Positions 9,854-19,020 of a stretch of DNA of 21,251 nucleotides are shown piece after piece (positions within the stretch are counted from its first letter, which is position 1; each line of letters begins with the position of its first letter). A program made the translations under genes and the position numbers. The DNA lies in assembly GCA_001579985.1 (NCBI GenBank), contig LRSR01005317.1, forward strand, positions 1 to 21,251. Direction: 5' to 3'. The notes beneath the pieces are model-generated. The model made no database searches. It was not told the origin of the DNA and saw only the letters and a program-made list of their open reading frames with translations. This stretch comes from Hypsibius dujardini. Its lineage: Eukaryota; Tardigrada; Eutardigrada; Parachela; Hypsibiidae.

Positions 9854-10463
9854 ACGGATTTTTAAGCATCAAATAGACAGGTTGGGGTAGGCAGACTGGC
9901 ACGGCAGGCAGGCCGACCGATTTTCAGTCATTCCAATGCAGGGTCTTGCGAAACTCTTAGACAACCTCTTACGTTTACTTAGGCTAGCTAGGTCAAGACA
10001 TAAACTTCTCCTGTTTCCCAAGGCCAGCCAAGTATGAAATTGCCGCGCAAACACTCAAAACACAAACACCGACAAAGGTGAAATCTGAGACAGCGTTGCC
10101 ACGCATGCGCGACTTCCACGGTACGTAAATCAACGGCTCGGCCGCAGCACGATACATTTTTTATGCGGATTCAGACATATGACCGTTATATTTCTAGTGT
10201 TAGACCCTATGATTATGACGTCCCCGGCAGCAGCGCGGCGAAGAGTTTAATAGTCAAGTTCGCCTACAAGGAGCTCGGCGGCAGCTGACGACGGCGGCAA
10301 AGTTGAAATGTCGTACCGGTTCGCTGAACCCATGGAACGTGCCATTCTATGACGGCCTCGAATACATAGGACCACACACAGGTGCGCACACGGATACCGA
10401 TTAGGAACAGGACCACAACTTCCGCAGAGAGATAGACAATTGGCTTGCCGCAAAACGAATAAA

Positions 10464-10520
10464 CAGACAGACACGCACGTAGACAAACAGAACGCTACGC
10501 CGACCGACAGAGAGGCAACC

Positions 10521-10565
<45 letters not shown>

Positions 10566-10590
10566 TACATACATACAGACAAACAATATA
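10464..10590. repeat. (ACAG)n microsatellite
   Basis: ACAG-rich array, perfect for about 50 bases from 10519, then grading into ACAT units. Confidence 0.85.
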
Positions 10591-11265
10591 GATCTAGGCA
10601 TACAAGCACACAAACGCATTGACAAACCGGAAACTTAGAAAAAAACATAGCCACAATTGAGCGTACCTGAGTCAGGAGAGATACAAGACTTAAAATCCTT
10701 AAAATCATTTTTGGTGAAGGCAGGGAGTGGAGTCGTACAGAAGGCTCCTACAAAAAGCAAGGCCAAACGTCAACAAGTGGTCAGGCTAAGAATTTCCATT
10801 TCCAATTTCGGCCCCCTCGCCCATCTCGTTATCTTCCTTACCAGGGCCTTGTCCGCAGCCGGAAACCGGCGAATCACAACCGGCGTACTCCTTTTTTAAA
10901 AATCCAGACACAAAAATCCGTTACTTCACACACTCCATCATCATGATATAAGGCAAACAAAATCCAAGGGTCAGTGTATGCACAAGGCCCACAACATGGG
11001 GCGACGCCTCCTGGGGAAACCTTCCAATCCCCTCGGTACGTGTGTACTATTACGTATAACCGGGATAAATCCACCAAGCGGATAATTGATCAGGAGGAAT
11101 ACGAAAGTTTCCGATTATCCGACGAGAAAGAGACACAGACAGACATACAGAGAGAAGAAACAGAAACACAGAGAACGATACAACACGGCGAGGAAGTTAA
11201 TCAGTCGAGTGCGCGACGGCCCAGTATCACAATAGCCGGCGTTAAGTGACACGACCTCGCGGAAG

Positions 11266-11304
11266 TTCTTCTTCTTCTTCTTCTTTGGTCTGGGTGTATG
11301 AGAT

Positions 11305-11335
<31 letters not shown>
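11266..11335. repeat. (TTC)n and (GA)n microsatellites
   Basis: A short TTC run (11266-11284) is followed by a GA run (11311-11335) and then a G tract of about nine bases. Confidence 0.8.
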
Positions 11336-11344
<9 letters not shown>

Positions 11345-11849
11345 CGACTGTACAAGCGATGAAAAATGGCCGTGAAAAGTCCGCACGTACTGGTCATCCA
11401 TTGGTATTGGACTGATGTACCCGGTGCAGTACCGTTGAGACCTCAACTACACCTGCACCCTTGGAAGCAAGCGTACGTTCTTCGCGTGCCTGAACAGTGA
11501 GACAGACCGGCTCTTCTTCCGTCTCCTCTGTGTGTATGTCTGTGTCTGTCTGTCTGTGTCTGTGTGTAGTTGGTTGCTTTCTAGGCCGCAGAATCCGACA
11601 TCATCAGGCGTGTATATACAGAGAGAGAGAGAAGAAGCAGAAGAAGAAGCAGAAGAGAGGTCACGAATGGGCAGTGCAAGATGACGGCCACAGGCGACAG
11701 TTTCGCGATGGTACATGGTGCAGGCATGACGCATTGGAGGGGTTTGGTTCTGCGAGTTCAAGTTTGATCACACGCCGCGCGCGAGAGCCGGGATTTGTAT
11801 CATCATCACGGTGGATGGATGGACGGATGATGGACGATGGAAGTTCCTC

Positions 11850-11852
<3 letters not shown>

Positions 11853-11900
<48 letters not shown>
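11853..11900. repeat. (CT)n microsatellite
   Basis: Uninterrupted CT dinucleotide run of nearly 50 bases. Confidence 0.9.
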
Positions 11901-11903
<3 letters not shown>

Positions 11904-12248
11904 TTGCAGCCATTTTTATACATATACACATTCGAATTCATTTCCATTTTTTTCGGATATTGCAAGACAGCGGATTAGTACTACTATGGTACTAAATAGA
12001 CTTTCATGCGCATGTCCGAGCACGAGCACAATGGCGCGTAGAGAGTCAGACATGTGATAAACCAAAAAGATTCCATGCCTGAAGTACGGTTTAATTAACT
12101 TCTAATAGCAAAATCGTATTTTCCACTTTGCTCGTTTTCATTCACCTGACGGACTTACAGTTTACACTTCATTAATTCCATTTGTAGTTGACAAGGAACT
12201 GTTTTCGTACCGAGACTGTTTCCAATCAGCGCGCGTGCTTACTACTTA

Positions 12249-12427
12249 GATCTGTCTGTCTGTCTGTCTGTCTGTCTGCCTGTCTGTCTGTCTATCTGTT
12301 TGTCTGCCTGCCTGCCTGTGTGTCTGTCTGTCTGTCTGTGTGTCTGTGTGTCTGTGTGTCTGTCTTTGTCTGTCTGTTTGTCTGTATGTCTGTGTGTCTG
12401 TCTTTGTCTGTCTGTTTGTCTGTATGT
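12249..12427. repeat. (CTGT)n microsatellite with GTGT variants
   Basis: Long CTGT array whose 3' half contains a higher-order unit with CTTTGTCTG and TGTATGTCTGTG blocks repeated twice. Confidence 0.9.
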
Positions 12428-13127
12428 AACACTGACTTGTCTGTCATTCCCTCACGGTTGTCTGAATGTTTGCCGACTGGCTTGGCCAAGCTATGTGCGG
12501 AGTCTGTGAACGAACCCTGCCCACCCCGCAGCTGCCTTCGATGCCCTCACGTAGCGCAAACTTGTGGACCCCACAATATATCAAAAGTGTCAAAACAAGA
12601 AGACGGCCAATGACAACCGTATACGGCTAATTAACTGCACTTCCTAAAACTGTGTCCTACTTCGCAAGTCGAATACCGTCTGACCTTACGCAATTAATGA
12701 TGCAAACTTGTCAAGCTGTCGGCGGACACTTAGTTTAGAGACCATAAAAACTGTCTACGCAGGCAATAGGAGCAAATCATAAAACACTCAACAATAACAT
12801 CACATTTACTGTTGTCTATCGGGTTATTGTCTGTATGATATCGGGTAAACAACAAACACCGCAAAACAAACACGACAAATCCCACATGCTTCGCTATCTC
12901 AAGCGCCGCGTTTTCTAGCTCAAGAAGTCAATTTTAACAGTCCGTCGTGTCCGTGCCTGTATCTGAACGTACATACCGACATCTTCGATCAGCGATCGTT
13001 TAATGATGATGATCACCTACATCGGGTACTCTCATCGTCGTCTCCCTCGTTTTGCAGCGAACTTCTTCGTCGCGACCGTCGCGAGCGCGTCTTTTCGCAC
13101 TTCTTCAACATAACTGACACTGACCCG

Positions 13128-13340
13128 AAGTGTGTGTGTGTGTGTGTGTGTCTGTGTCTGTCTGTGTGCAAACTGCCATTCATCCCGGCGTATCGCTCGC
13201 TTAGTTCGTTATGATTATTGAGATAGATGACGGGGCTATCACTTTACGACGAAAAAGAGAGACTGACAGACAGACAGACAGACAGATAGACAGACAGACA
13301 GAGAGACAGACAGCGAGAGCGAGAGAGACAGAAAGAGACC
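13128..13340. repeat. (GT)n and (ACAG)n microsatellites
   Basis: A GT dinucleotide run (about 13130-13165) is followed, after about 90 bases, by an ACAG array (13260-13340) that grades into GAGA. Confidence 0.85.
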
Positions 13341-13821
13341 TGAGCTCGCCAACATAAACACACGCCTCTCTTCGTGTATCCATATATCCGCACGACAACG
13401 TTGGCTCTTCGTCGTCTTCTTCGTCCGCCCTAATGGCGAACTAGACCGAACCGGCCTTTCGGCTGCGGACCTGCGGTCGTGCATGATGCCGGAGCTGTAG
13501 CACGCAGCGGGCTATCGCACAGCGGCTTTAACTGCGTCTAGAGACGCTTTGGTGGTTTATGATGAAGGTGGGGTCTTCGTCTCATCCAGTGATGATAGTT
13601 CTCTAAATGAGAAGAAACAGAAGAGCGAACTGATGAGACAGCGAGAGCAACACCGCTTGGTGAAGATTTATGAATGAATCTAGTTGCAGTAGAATGAACT
13701 TGGCCTAGTTACGCTGACTGCAGAGAGAAAACGATCGGACTTCTCTAGACTTCTTGGCGCCTCTCGTGTGTCCTTGTCTGTGAGCATCTGTGTTTCTACC
13801 GAACAGACTTTCTGGCTGATT

Positions 13822-13924
13822 ATATATCTGTCTGTCTGTCTGTCTGTCTGTCTCAGTCAATCAGTTAGTCTATGTGCTTATGTATGTGTTCGTGAAACTG
13901 TCTGTCTGTCCGCCAGTTAGTCTA

Positions 13925-13958
<34 letters not shown>

Positions 13959-14052
13959 GCTCTGGCTGTCTGCTTATCTGTTTGCCTATCGGCCTGTCTG
14001 CCTGTTTGCCTATCGGCCTGTCTGTTGTCTGTCCGTTTGTCTGTCTGTCTGC
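13822..14052. repeat. (CTGT)n microsatellites
   Basis: Two neighbouring CTGT arrays (13822-13852 and 13898-14052). The second holds a duplicated TGCCTATCGGCCTGTC block. Confidence 0.85.
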
Positions 14053-14606
14053 CCATAATGCGATGTTTCTAGTTTCTTGTCTGCGTTCTAAATTCCTGTC
14101 AGGACCTCGCCTATATTGTGGATCTGGCGTTTGCCTTACTTGTCTGTTTTCTACTTTTCCACCTGTTGATATTCCCGTTTATCTGTCGCGACTGTGTCTG
14201 TCTCTGGCCATTCACCTTGAACCGGTCTTCAAATCAAAATCAGTTTATGAAGGTGCAACGAAAGAAAAGCAGATCCCATATCAGTTCTTAGAGCAGCGTA
14301 AAACAAAAAGGAATACAGGAAATGCTAAGATCGGGTAGCAAAATTTGCACAGGACGTTCGCCAATTCAATTCAAGATAACTAAGGCGAGTCCGTAAAATA
14401 AAAACAAAGCCAAGACACGACGTTAAGGAATGAGTGAATTACCAACTCATGCTACCTAAAGTTTTCACGACACATCTACGTATAAAATGAAACATTTATA
14501 TTTAACTAAACGATGGCTTCATCTAAATCTCACGTTTAGGAGCTAGCTGGATGATGTACACACGTGGCCACAATTTTGGGTGGCAGACTTTAGGCCAAAA
14601 AAGGGT

Positions 14607-14905
14607 GCTCCAAGTTCGAGCCGAATTGAGTCACCCAAAAGGGTGGTCCAAGTTCAAATCGAATTGAGTCACCCAAAAAGGGTGGTCCAAATCAAGCCGA
14701 ATTGAGTCACCCGAAAGGGTGGTCCGAGTTCGAGCCGAATTGAGTCACCCAAAAGGGTGGTCCAAATCGAGCCGAATTGAGTCACCCGAAAGGGTGGTCC
14801 GAGTTCGAGCCGAATTGAGTCAACCAAAAGGGTGGTCCAAGTTCGAACCGAATTGAGTCACCCGAAAGGGTGGTCCAAGTTCGAGCCGAATTAAGTCACC
14901 GTGCG
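14607..14905. repeat. 37-39-base tandem repeat, about 8 copies, inside the MITE-like element
   Basis: Units read GGGTGGTCC, then AAGTTCGAGCC or AAATCGAGCC, then GAATTGAGTCACCC and an A/G-rich tail. Two unit variants alternate in the centre, suggesting pairwise duplication. Seven of eight copies keep an intact TGAGTCA heptamer; the last has TAAGTCA. Confidence 0.9.
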
Positions 14906-14968
14906 CACTCGCTCTTGAATACAGCTGACCATGAAGCCTTTTCTCGATTGATCGATTGATTTAACTTG

Positions 14969-14974
14969 TTTATT
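14969..14974 (-). promoter_or_regulatory. Candidate AATAAA poly(A) signal for GCLM
   Basis: On the minus strand AATAAA lies about 185 bases downstream of the GCLM stop codon, inside the MITE-like element. No canonical signal is visible between the stop codon and the element, so the transposon may supply the 3' end. Confidence 0.4.
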
Positions 14975-15158
14975 TTGGTGGAATTTAGAGCAGCTTCCTC
15001 ACTCGCATTTTTCCGCTGGGCCGGGCATCAAATTAAAGATTTAGGAGAAAGCAGTGGTAAGCCATAGGCAAGAGTGGCTCAAACTCAGACCACCCTGATG
15101 GCTCGAGCTCTGCCACCCAAAATTGTGGCCATGTGTATAATGCAAACGAAATTGCTTC

Positions 15159-17855
15159 TCATTTCTTTTGGTGGATGGAGAAAATAAAGCCGCGACTCTT
15201 GACCACGCCCCGCAGCTTCACCATCGCAGAATACCTGACCAGCCACGCCACCGTGCACGTTTCCGGCTCCAGGCAGGCGAGGTCCGCCGATTTGAGGATA
15301 TCCGCTACGCTTTCCGGCTCCAGCATTGCTGGAAAACGTTAGAAAAAGTCCCAAACGTTAGCTCTAAAGGTAAAAATGTCTGGAAGCTTTCGGACATTCA
15401 GACATTCAGACATTGCTGGAAAAAGTTAGCCCTAAAGGTAAAGATGTCTGAAAGCTTTCAGACATTCAGACATTCAGACATTGCTGGAAAACGTTAGCTC
15501 TTAAGGTAAAGATGTCTGAAAGCTTTCAGACATTCAGACATTCAGACATTGCTGGAAAACGTTAGCCCTAAAGGTAAAGATGTCTGAAAGTTTTCAGACA
15601 TTCAGACATTCAGACATTCAGACATTGCTGGAAAACGTTAGAAAGAGTTCAAACGTTAGCTCTAAAGGTAAAGATGTCTGAAAGCTTTCAGACATCCGGC
15701 AAAAAGAACATGTACATACTTCTCGGGTCGTTATGCGTCAGCAGTTGGACATTGTTCTTTTTGGCGAAGTCCGACAGCTCCGGTGGAATGACGCAGCAGG
15801 ACTCCAAATTGACTTGATTGACAGACGGTTTCACCTGTAAAAAGAAGTGTCATCAGAGCAGAGGACCCACAGACAAGCAATCAAGCGGGTCTGACAGACA
15901 ACGAGGTAGGCATACAGACAATCAGACGGTCACAGCAGACAAACATATTGATCGACAGACAGAAAGATATTTACAACTAGGCAATGACCGAGAACGGAAG
16001 AGAGACAAGGAGACAGACAAGAAGACAGGCAGGGAGGCAGACAAACGAGCAATTACAGGCAACAGTGAAAGACAGACAAACGGACGTAGACGAACTGACA
16101 GGCACCGAAAGCCAAGAAGCGACTAAGATAGACTTACAAACTGACAGGCAGGCAGGCGGGCGGGCAGACAGACAGACAGACAGGCAGACAGACAGGCAGA
16201 CAGACAAACAGACAGGCAGACAGACAGACAGACGGGCGGGCAGACAGACAGACAGACAGACAGACAGACAGGCAGACAGACGAACAGACAGACAGGCAGA
16301 CAGACGGACAGGCAGACAGACAGACAGACAGACAGACAGACGGGCAGACAGGCAGACAGACAGTTGGGTCACTCACACTGGCAGCTTCATAGAGCTTGTC
16401 AAACTCTGCGAGATCAAAGTCCGACACACCAATCGATTCCAGCGCCCCCGACTTTGCGTATCCCTCCAGCGCAGCCCAGACCTCCTTGAACTGGTCGTAG
16501 TTGTTGGAGGGAACGGATAACAGGAGGAGGTCGAGCGTGTTGACTTGCAGCTGCCGAAGGGTCTCATTGACCGCACTGATCAAAGATTCCTTGGTCACAT
16601 CCATAAGGAAGATTTTGACTGGAATTGCACAACAGAAACGGTCCGTCACAGAAACACGACATAATGCGAAACCAGGCTGTTGGACGAAGCTTAATGGTAC
16701 AACTTCCTACCGGTGATCTTCAGTTCCTCCCGAGATTCCTCCGCAAAAAGATCGGACGTTGTGTCGCCGCATGCCCACCGTGAGTCCGGCTGAAAGGAAT
16801 ACCAATTAATGTACTACACCACTTTATTGATTGATTAAACGACTCCTTCATTGATGATTGATCGATTGATTGATTGAATAGGTCGGTTTGCATTGATGGA
16901 TTCATGAGCTGGTGCATTGATTGATTGATTGATTGAATAGGCCGGTTTACATTGGTGGATTGATTGATTGATTGAATGGGCCGGTTGACATATTCTTCCA
17001 ACTTCCACCCTCCCCTTTTAGTAGGCCGACTATGAAAGCACAGAACGATCAGCACGGCGCCTTTTACAATTTCAACAACGTATATGATGATGGTGGTTGT
17101 GATGACTCAAGCGTGTGTAAAAGTAAGCATGCAATTTTCACCTTATCAGCAGCGCCTTTCTTCAACTCAGCCGCCGACGATTTCAGGGCCTCCCGCAACG
17201 AGTCCACCAACTGTAAACAAGGAAATACGAAAAAACGTTAAGATCAAGCAGTGAACGTCTTACATAAGCGAGCCTCAACGGCAAAACCAAACAAGAAAAG
17301 AGAACAAGTTTAGTATTCACGCTTCCTCCCGAATTCGGGAAATTGTCACGTCAATCACTCCAAAATGACGTAAAGTGTCGAAAAAAACAACAGAAAATGT
17401 ACTAGAAGAAGTTGGCGGAAAAGCTTTACGCCAAAACGTTAGCAGAAATCACTCGGAGGCGAAACAAAAAGTTCCGCTTCATCAATCAATCAATCAATCG
17501 GTACAAAACATACTGTGTACAGTGGTTCAAGAGTTAATCGTCTGTTACGCTGATTGATTGATTGATATGATTGATGTGTTCCGGCTTGTAGCACAGTCGG
17601 TCTTGCCCTTGATTGATGTATTGAGAGCATAAAGAATATACGAAATAATTTCTTCCCGTCTTTGCCGGTCTGGTTTTCGGATGCATCAATTCATTTTCGA
17701 CTGACATTTCGCAAATTAAACATGTTAACTAAAAAATAAGCAAAAGAGAACCTTTCTGACTTTACCTCTTCTTGCGGGCCTAAATTCACCCGTTTCTTAA
17801 GGTGTTCCGAGTTTAGAATGTTGCCCGTATTGACGATGATCTCCGACAGCGGCAT
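15159..17855 (-). CDS. GCLM: Glutamate-cysteine ligase modifier (regulatory) subunit, complete
   Basis: Six exons on the minus strand: 17766-17855, 17142-17210, 16711-16789, 16377-16618, 15720-15834, 15159-15328. Junctions are all GT..AG with consistent phase (0,0,1,0,1), giving 254 residues against about 274 in vertebrates. The protein has an aldo-keto-reductase-like fold without catalysis. It binds the catalytic subunit GCLC in the cytosol, lowers its Km for glutamate and relieves feedback inhibition by glutathione, the first step of glutathione synthesis. Diagnostic stretches: NTGNILN near the N-terminus, SIGVSDFDLAEFDKLY about 137-152, KPSVNQVNLESCCVIPPEL with the paired cysteines at 173-174, LLTHNDP, and the C-terminal WLVRYSAMVKLRGVVKSRGF. 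The start ATG (17855) fits the family N-terminus. It is transcribed divergently from GSR. Confidence 0.95.
15326..15700. repeat. Five-copy 68-87-base tandem repeat in GCLM intron 5
   Basis: Copies start near 15326, 15413, 15481, 15549 and 15625. On the minus strand each carries CTAACGTTTTCCAG (or a one-base variant) followed by CAATG, two or three CAGACATT octamers, and a palindrome centred on AAGCTT. The first copy overlaps the genuine acceptor of GCLM exon 6, so the array is a tandem duplication of the 3' splice site. Confidence 0.9.
15867..16370. repeat. (ACAG)n microsatellite filling GCLM intron 4
   Basis: The 542-base intron between GCLM exons 4 and 5 is almost entirely ACAG-type repeat. 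It is loosely degenerate at 15867-16130 and dense, with GGCAGACAGACA and GGGC variants, at 16140-16370. The dense array ends only a few bases before the exon 4 donor. Confidence 0.9.
16826..16990. repeat. TTGA-based minisatellite in GCLM intron 2
   Basis: About three units of TTGATTGATTGATTGAATAGG plus CCGGTT and CAT spacers, roughly 50-60 bases each. Confidence 0.8.
17482..17568. repeat. Inverted ATCA/TGAT microsatellites in GCLM intron 1
   Basis: An ATCA run (17482-17500) and a GATT run (about 17551-17566) in opposite orientation are separated by about 50 bases and could form a hairpin. Confidence 0.7.
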
Positions 17856-18151
17856 TTTTCGCTACTGCTTTCTCTCGAAAAACTAGACTTAATCCGAAGG
17901 GGAAAATGCGGGACGAAAATAAATGCAGAAAAATGGGAACGGAATTTCTGAGAGAATCAGATAAGAAAATAATGATGCTCCACCGGCTGATAGGCTCAAT
18001 AACTAAAGGTACAGTGCAATCTCCTTTCCGGTGAGACGGGGGATCGATGGGGGGGGGGGATCGATCGGTGACGGCCTCAGTGGGATGGAAAAAACGTTTG
18101 ATGTGACGGTGCGGATTTTAAAGTGAAATCATCCGAAAATGCGAGTCATTA

Positions 18152-18330
18152 ACCTCGTTGCGCACGCGCACTTTTTCGACCGCCGACGGGCGAAGTTGGT
18201 GTGCAAACGGAAGAATTTAAAATTGTGCGCTTGATTGGCGCTCGTTTTCTCGTTTATATTGCCTCGTTGCGCACGCGCACTTTTTCGACCGCCGACGGGC
18301 GAAGTTGGTGTGCAAACGGAAGAATTTAAA
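18152..18330. repeat. Duplicated 69-base GC-rich block with NRF-1-type motif
   Basis: Positions 18152-18220 and 18262-18330 are near-identical direct repeats beginning CCTCGTTGCGCACGCGCAC. TGCGCACGCGCA fits the NRF-1 consensus YGCGCAYGCGCR exactly. A third, inverted copy of about 40 bases lies at 18585-18625. Confidence 0.9.
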
Positions 18331-18834
18331 ACTGTTTCTCTCGTTTTCTCGTTCACATGAACGTACGAACGAGCGACTGAGCTTTCTCTCGTTTGTGCGT
18401 ACGCACAAACGGAGTATATGTTGCCGTTATCTCCTGTTATCAACAAGTCATTTCGATTCGAATATTTAACATTTTGACTCGAGTAAAGGCATGCTCTTCC
18501 GTCGGTAGTCACATTTTGCAGCGCAATGAGGTATTGCCACTGCCGACGAACGACGGACATTTGCGTAGAAAAAGCAAGAAGCTCGCCAATCGGCGGTCGA
18601 AAAGTGCGCGTGCGCAATCAAGCTATTGTACGAGGTTTTCTTGAAGCACGCGCACGCAAGTACAAGATTTCAAAAATGTTGATACCACAGATTTCAGTCT
18701 GACTCATCAGAATGGACCCCGTACCAAGTAGGACCTACGCCCTGTAGAAATACTGAAAGGCAGTGTGTTATAAGCTCCAATGCAGACTGTCTGATTTCGT
18801 TCTCTGTACAAGTGCTTGCCAGTTGCCACGGTCC

Positions 18835-18852
18835 ATGAATGACGTCATTCAT
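18835..18852. promoter_or_regulatory. 18-base perfect palindrome centred on a CRE (TGACGTCA)
   Basis: ATGAATGACGTCATTCAT is its own reverse complement. The central TGACGTCA at 18840-18847 is the canonical site for CREB/ATF-class bZIP factors. Confidence 0.6.
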
Positions 18853-18876
18853 ATCCGTAGGAGATGCACACGTGCC

Positions 18877-18985
18877 CCTATCACAAAGCTACCCGAATAA
18901 AGCCAGTGAGCTTGGCCAGTGCGTAAAATCAGGTAGCGATCGAGGTAAATGGCTTAACTCGTGTTGCGGTGTAATATGGCCGCCA
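18877..18985. mobile_element. Small fold-back element, diverged copy
   Basis: The right arm (18936-18982) matches the element at 19305-19415 at most positions: GATCGAGGTAAATGGCTTAA, then CTCGTGTTGCGGTGTAATATGGCC. The left arm (CCTATCACAAAGCTACCCGA from about 18877) is a diverged inverted partner. Confidence 0.5.
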
Positions 18986-19020
18986 CATGTGTACACTGTG
19001 CAGTAGTTTCTGCTTCTGCG
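18976..19020 (+). CDS. GSR: Tentative GSR leader exon (mitochondrial isoform)
   Basis: ATG at 18976 starts 15 codons (MAATCVHCAVVSASA) ending at a strong GTACGT donor, phase 0. Splicing to the acceptor CTCTTTTCGCAG at 19449 continues in frame with VLQVSLRRFLSTSKVISRSK and the internal Met. The joined leader has several Arg/Lys, many Ser/Ala and no acidic residue, which is typical of a mitochondrial presequence. Exon existence is inferred, not shown. Confidence 0.5.

Larger units (their letters stand above)
6244..14556. other. Gene-poor, repeat-rich interval
   Basis: I recognise no gene on either strand. Open frames are either peptide readings of CTGT/ACAG arrays (VCLSVCLS, RQTDRQTD) or short frames with no domain, splice pattern or known motif. 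Between the listed repeats: 6244-7240 is AT-rich unique sequence, with a TA run near 6624-6635 that could be a TATA-like element for the ZP gene; 7870-8480 and 8740-9730 are unremarkable; 9860-10460, 10600-11260, 12430-13120 and 14055-14556 show nothing I can name. Upstream ZP exons or an unrecognised lineage-specific gene could still hide here. Confidence 0.6.
14557..15139. mobile_element. MITE-like element with 31-base terminal inverted repeats
   Basis: Positions 14557-14587 and 15109-15139 are reverse complements at 29 of 31 positions; the core is GGCCACAATTTTGGGTGGCA. Both ends abut TA, so a TA target-site duplication is possible. The inside has no transposase frame, so the element would be non-autonomous. 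Its left half is a tandem array, and a single inverted cognate of the array unit lies next to the right terminus. It ends 20 bases past the GCLM stop codon. Confidence 0.75.
17856..18975. promoter_or_regulatory. Divergent GCLM-GSR intergenic region, candidate bidirectional promoter
   Basis: The two genes start head to head. The GCLM and GSR ATGs are 1,654 bases apart using the cytosolic GSR start, or 1,120 using the upstream one. The spacer contains a poly-G tract (18045-18060), two direct and one inverted GCGC-rich repeat copies (18152-18625), a CRE palindrome (18835-18852), one TGACTCA (18700-18706) and one GTGACGGTGC (18103-18112) that fits the antioxidant response element core RTGACNNNGC. 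No TATA box is obvious. No convincing gene lies within it. Confidence 0.6.

Noticed and set aside
9538-14338. Cys-rich VCLSVCLS and RQTDRQTD open frames
   Set aside because: Pure translations of CTGT/ACAG arrays with no conserved flanking protein.
14607-14905. GTTCGAGCC as a Pol III B box, suggesting a tRNA-derived SINE
   Set aside because: No A box at proper spacing and no tRNA fold; the inverted termini point to a DNA transposon instead.
18103-18112. GTGACGGTGC as an antioxidant response element
   Set aside because: It fits RTGACNNNGC, but a match of this degeneracy is expected about once by chance in a few kilobases, so it is noted in the spacer entry and not claimed as a finding.
18129-18617. 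162-codon minus-strand frame in the GCLM-GSR spacer
   Set aside because: It spans the duplicated 69-base repeat, so its length partly reflects duplication. The protein resembles nothing known and has no splice or start support.
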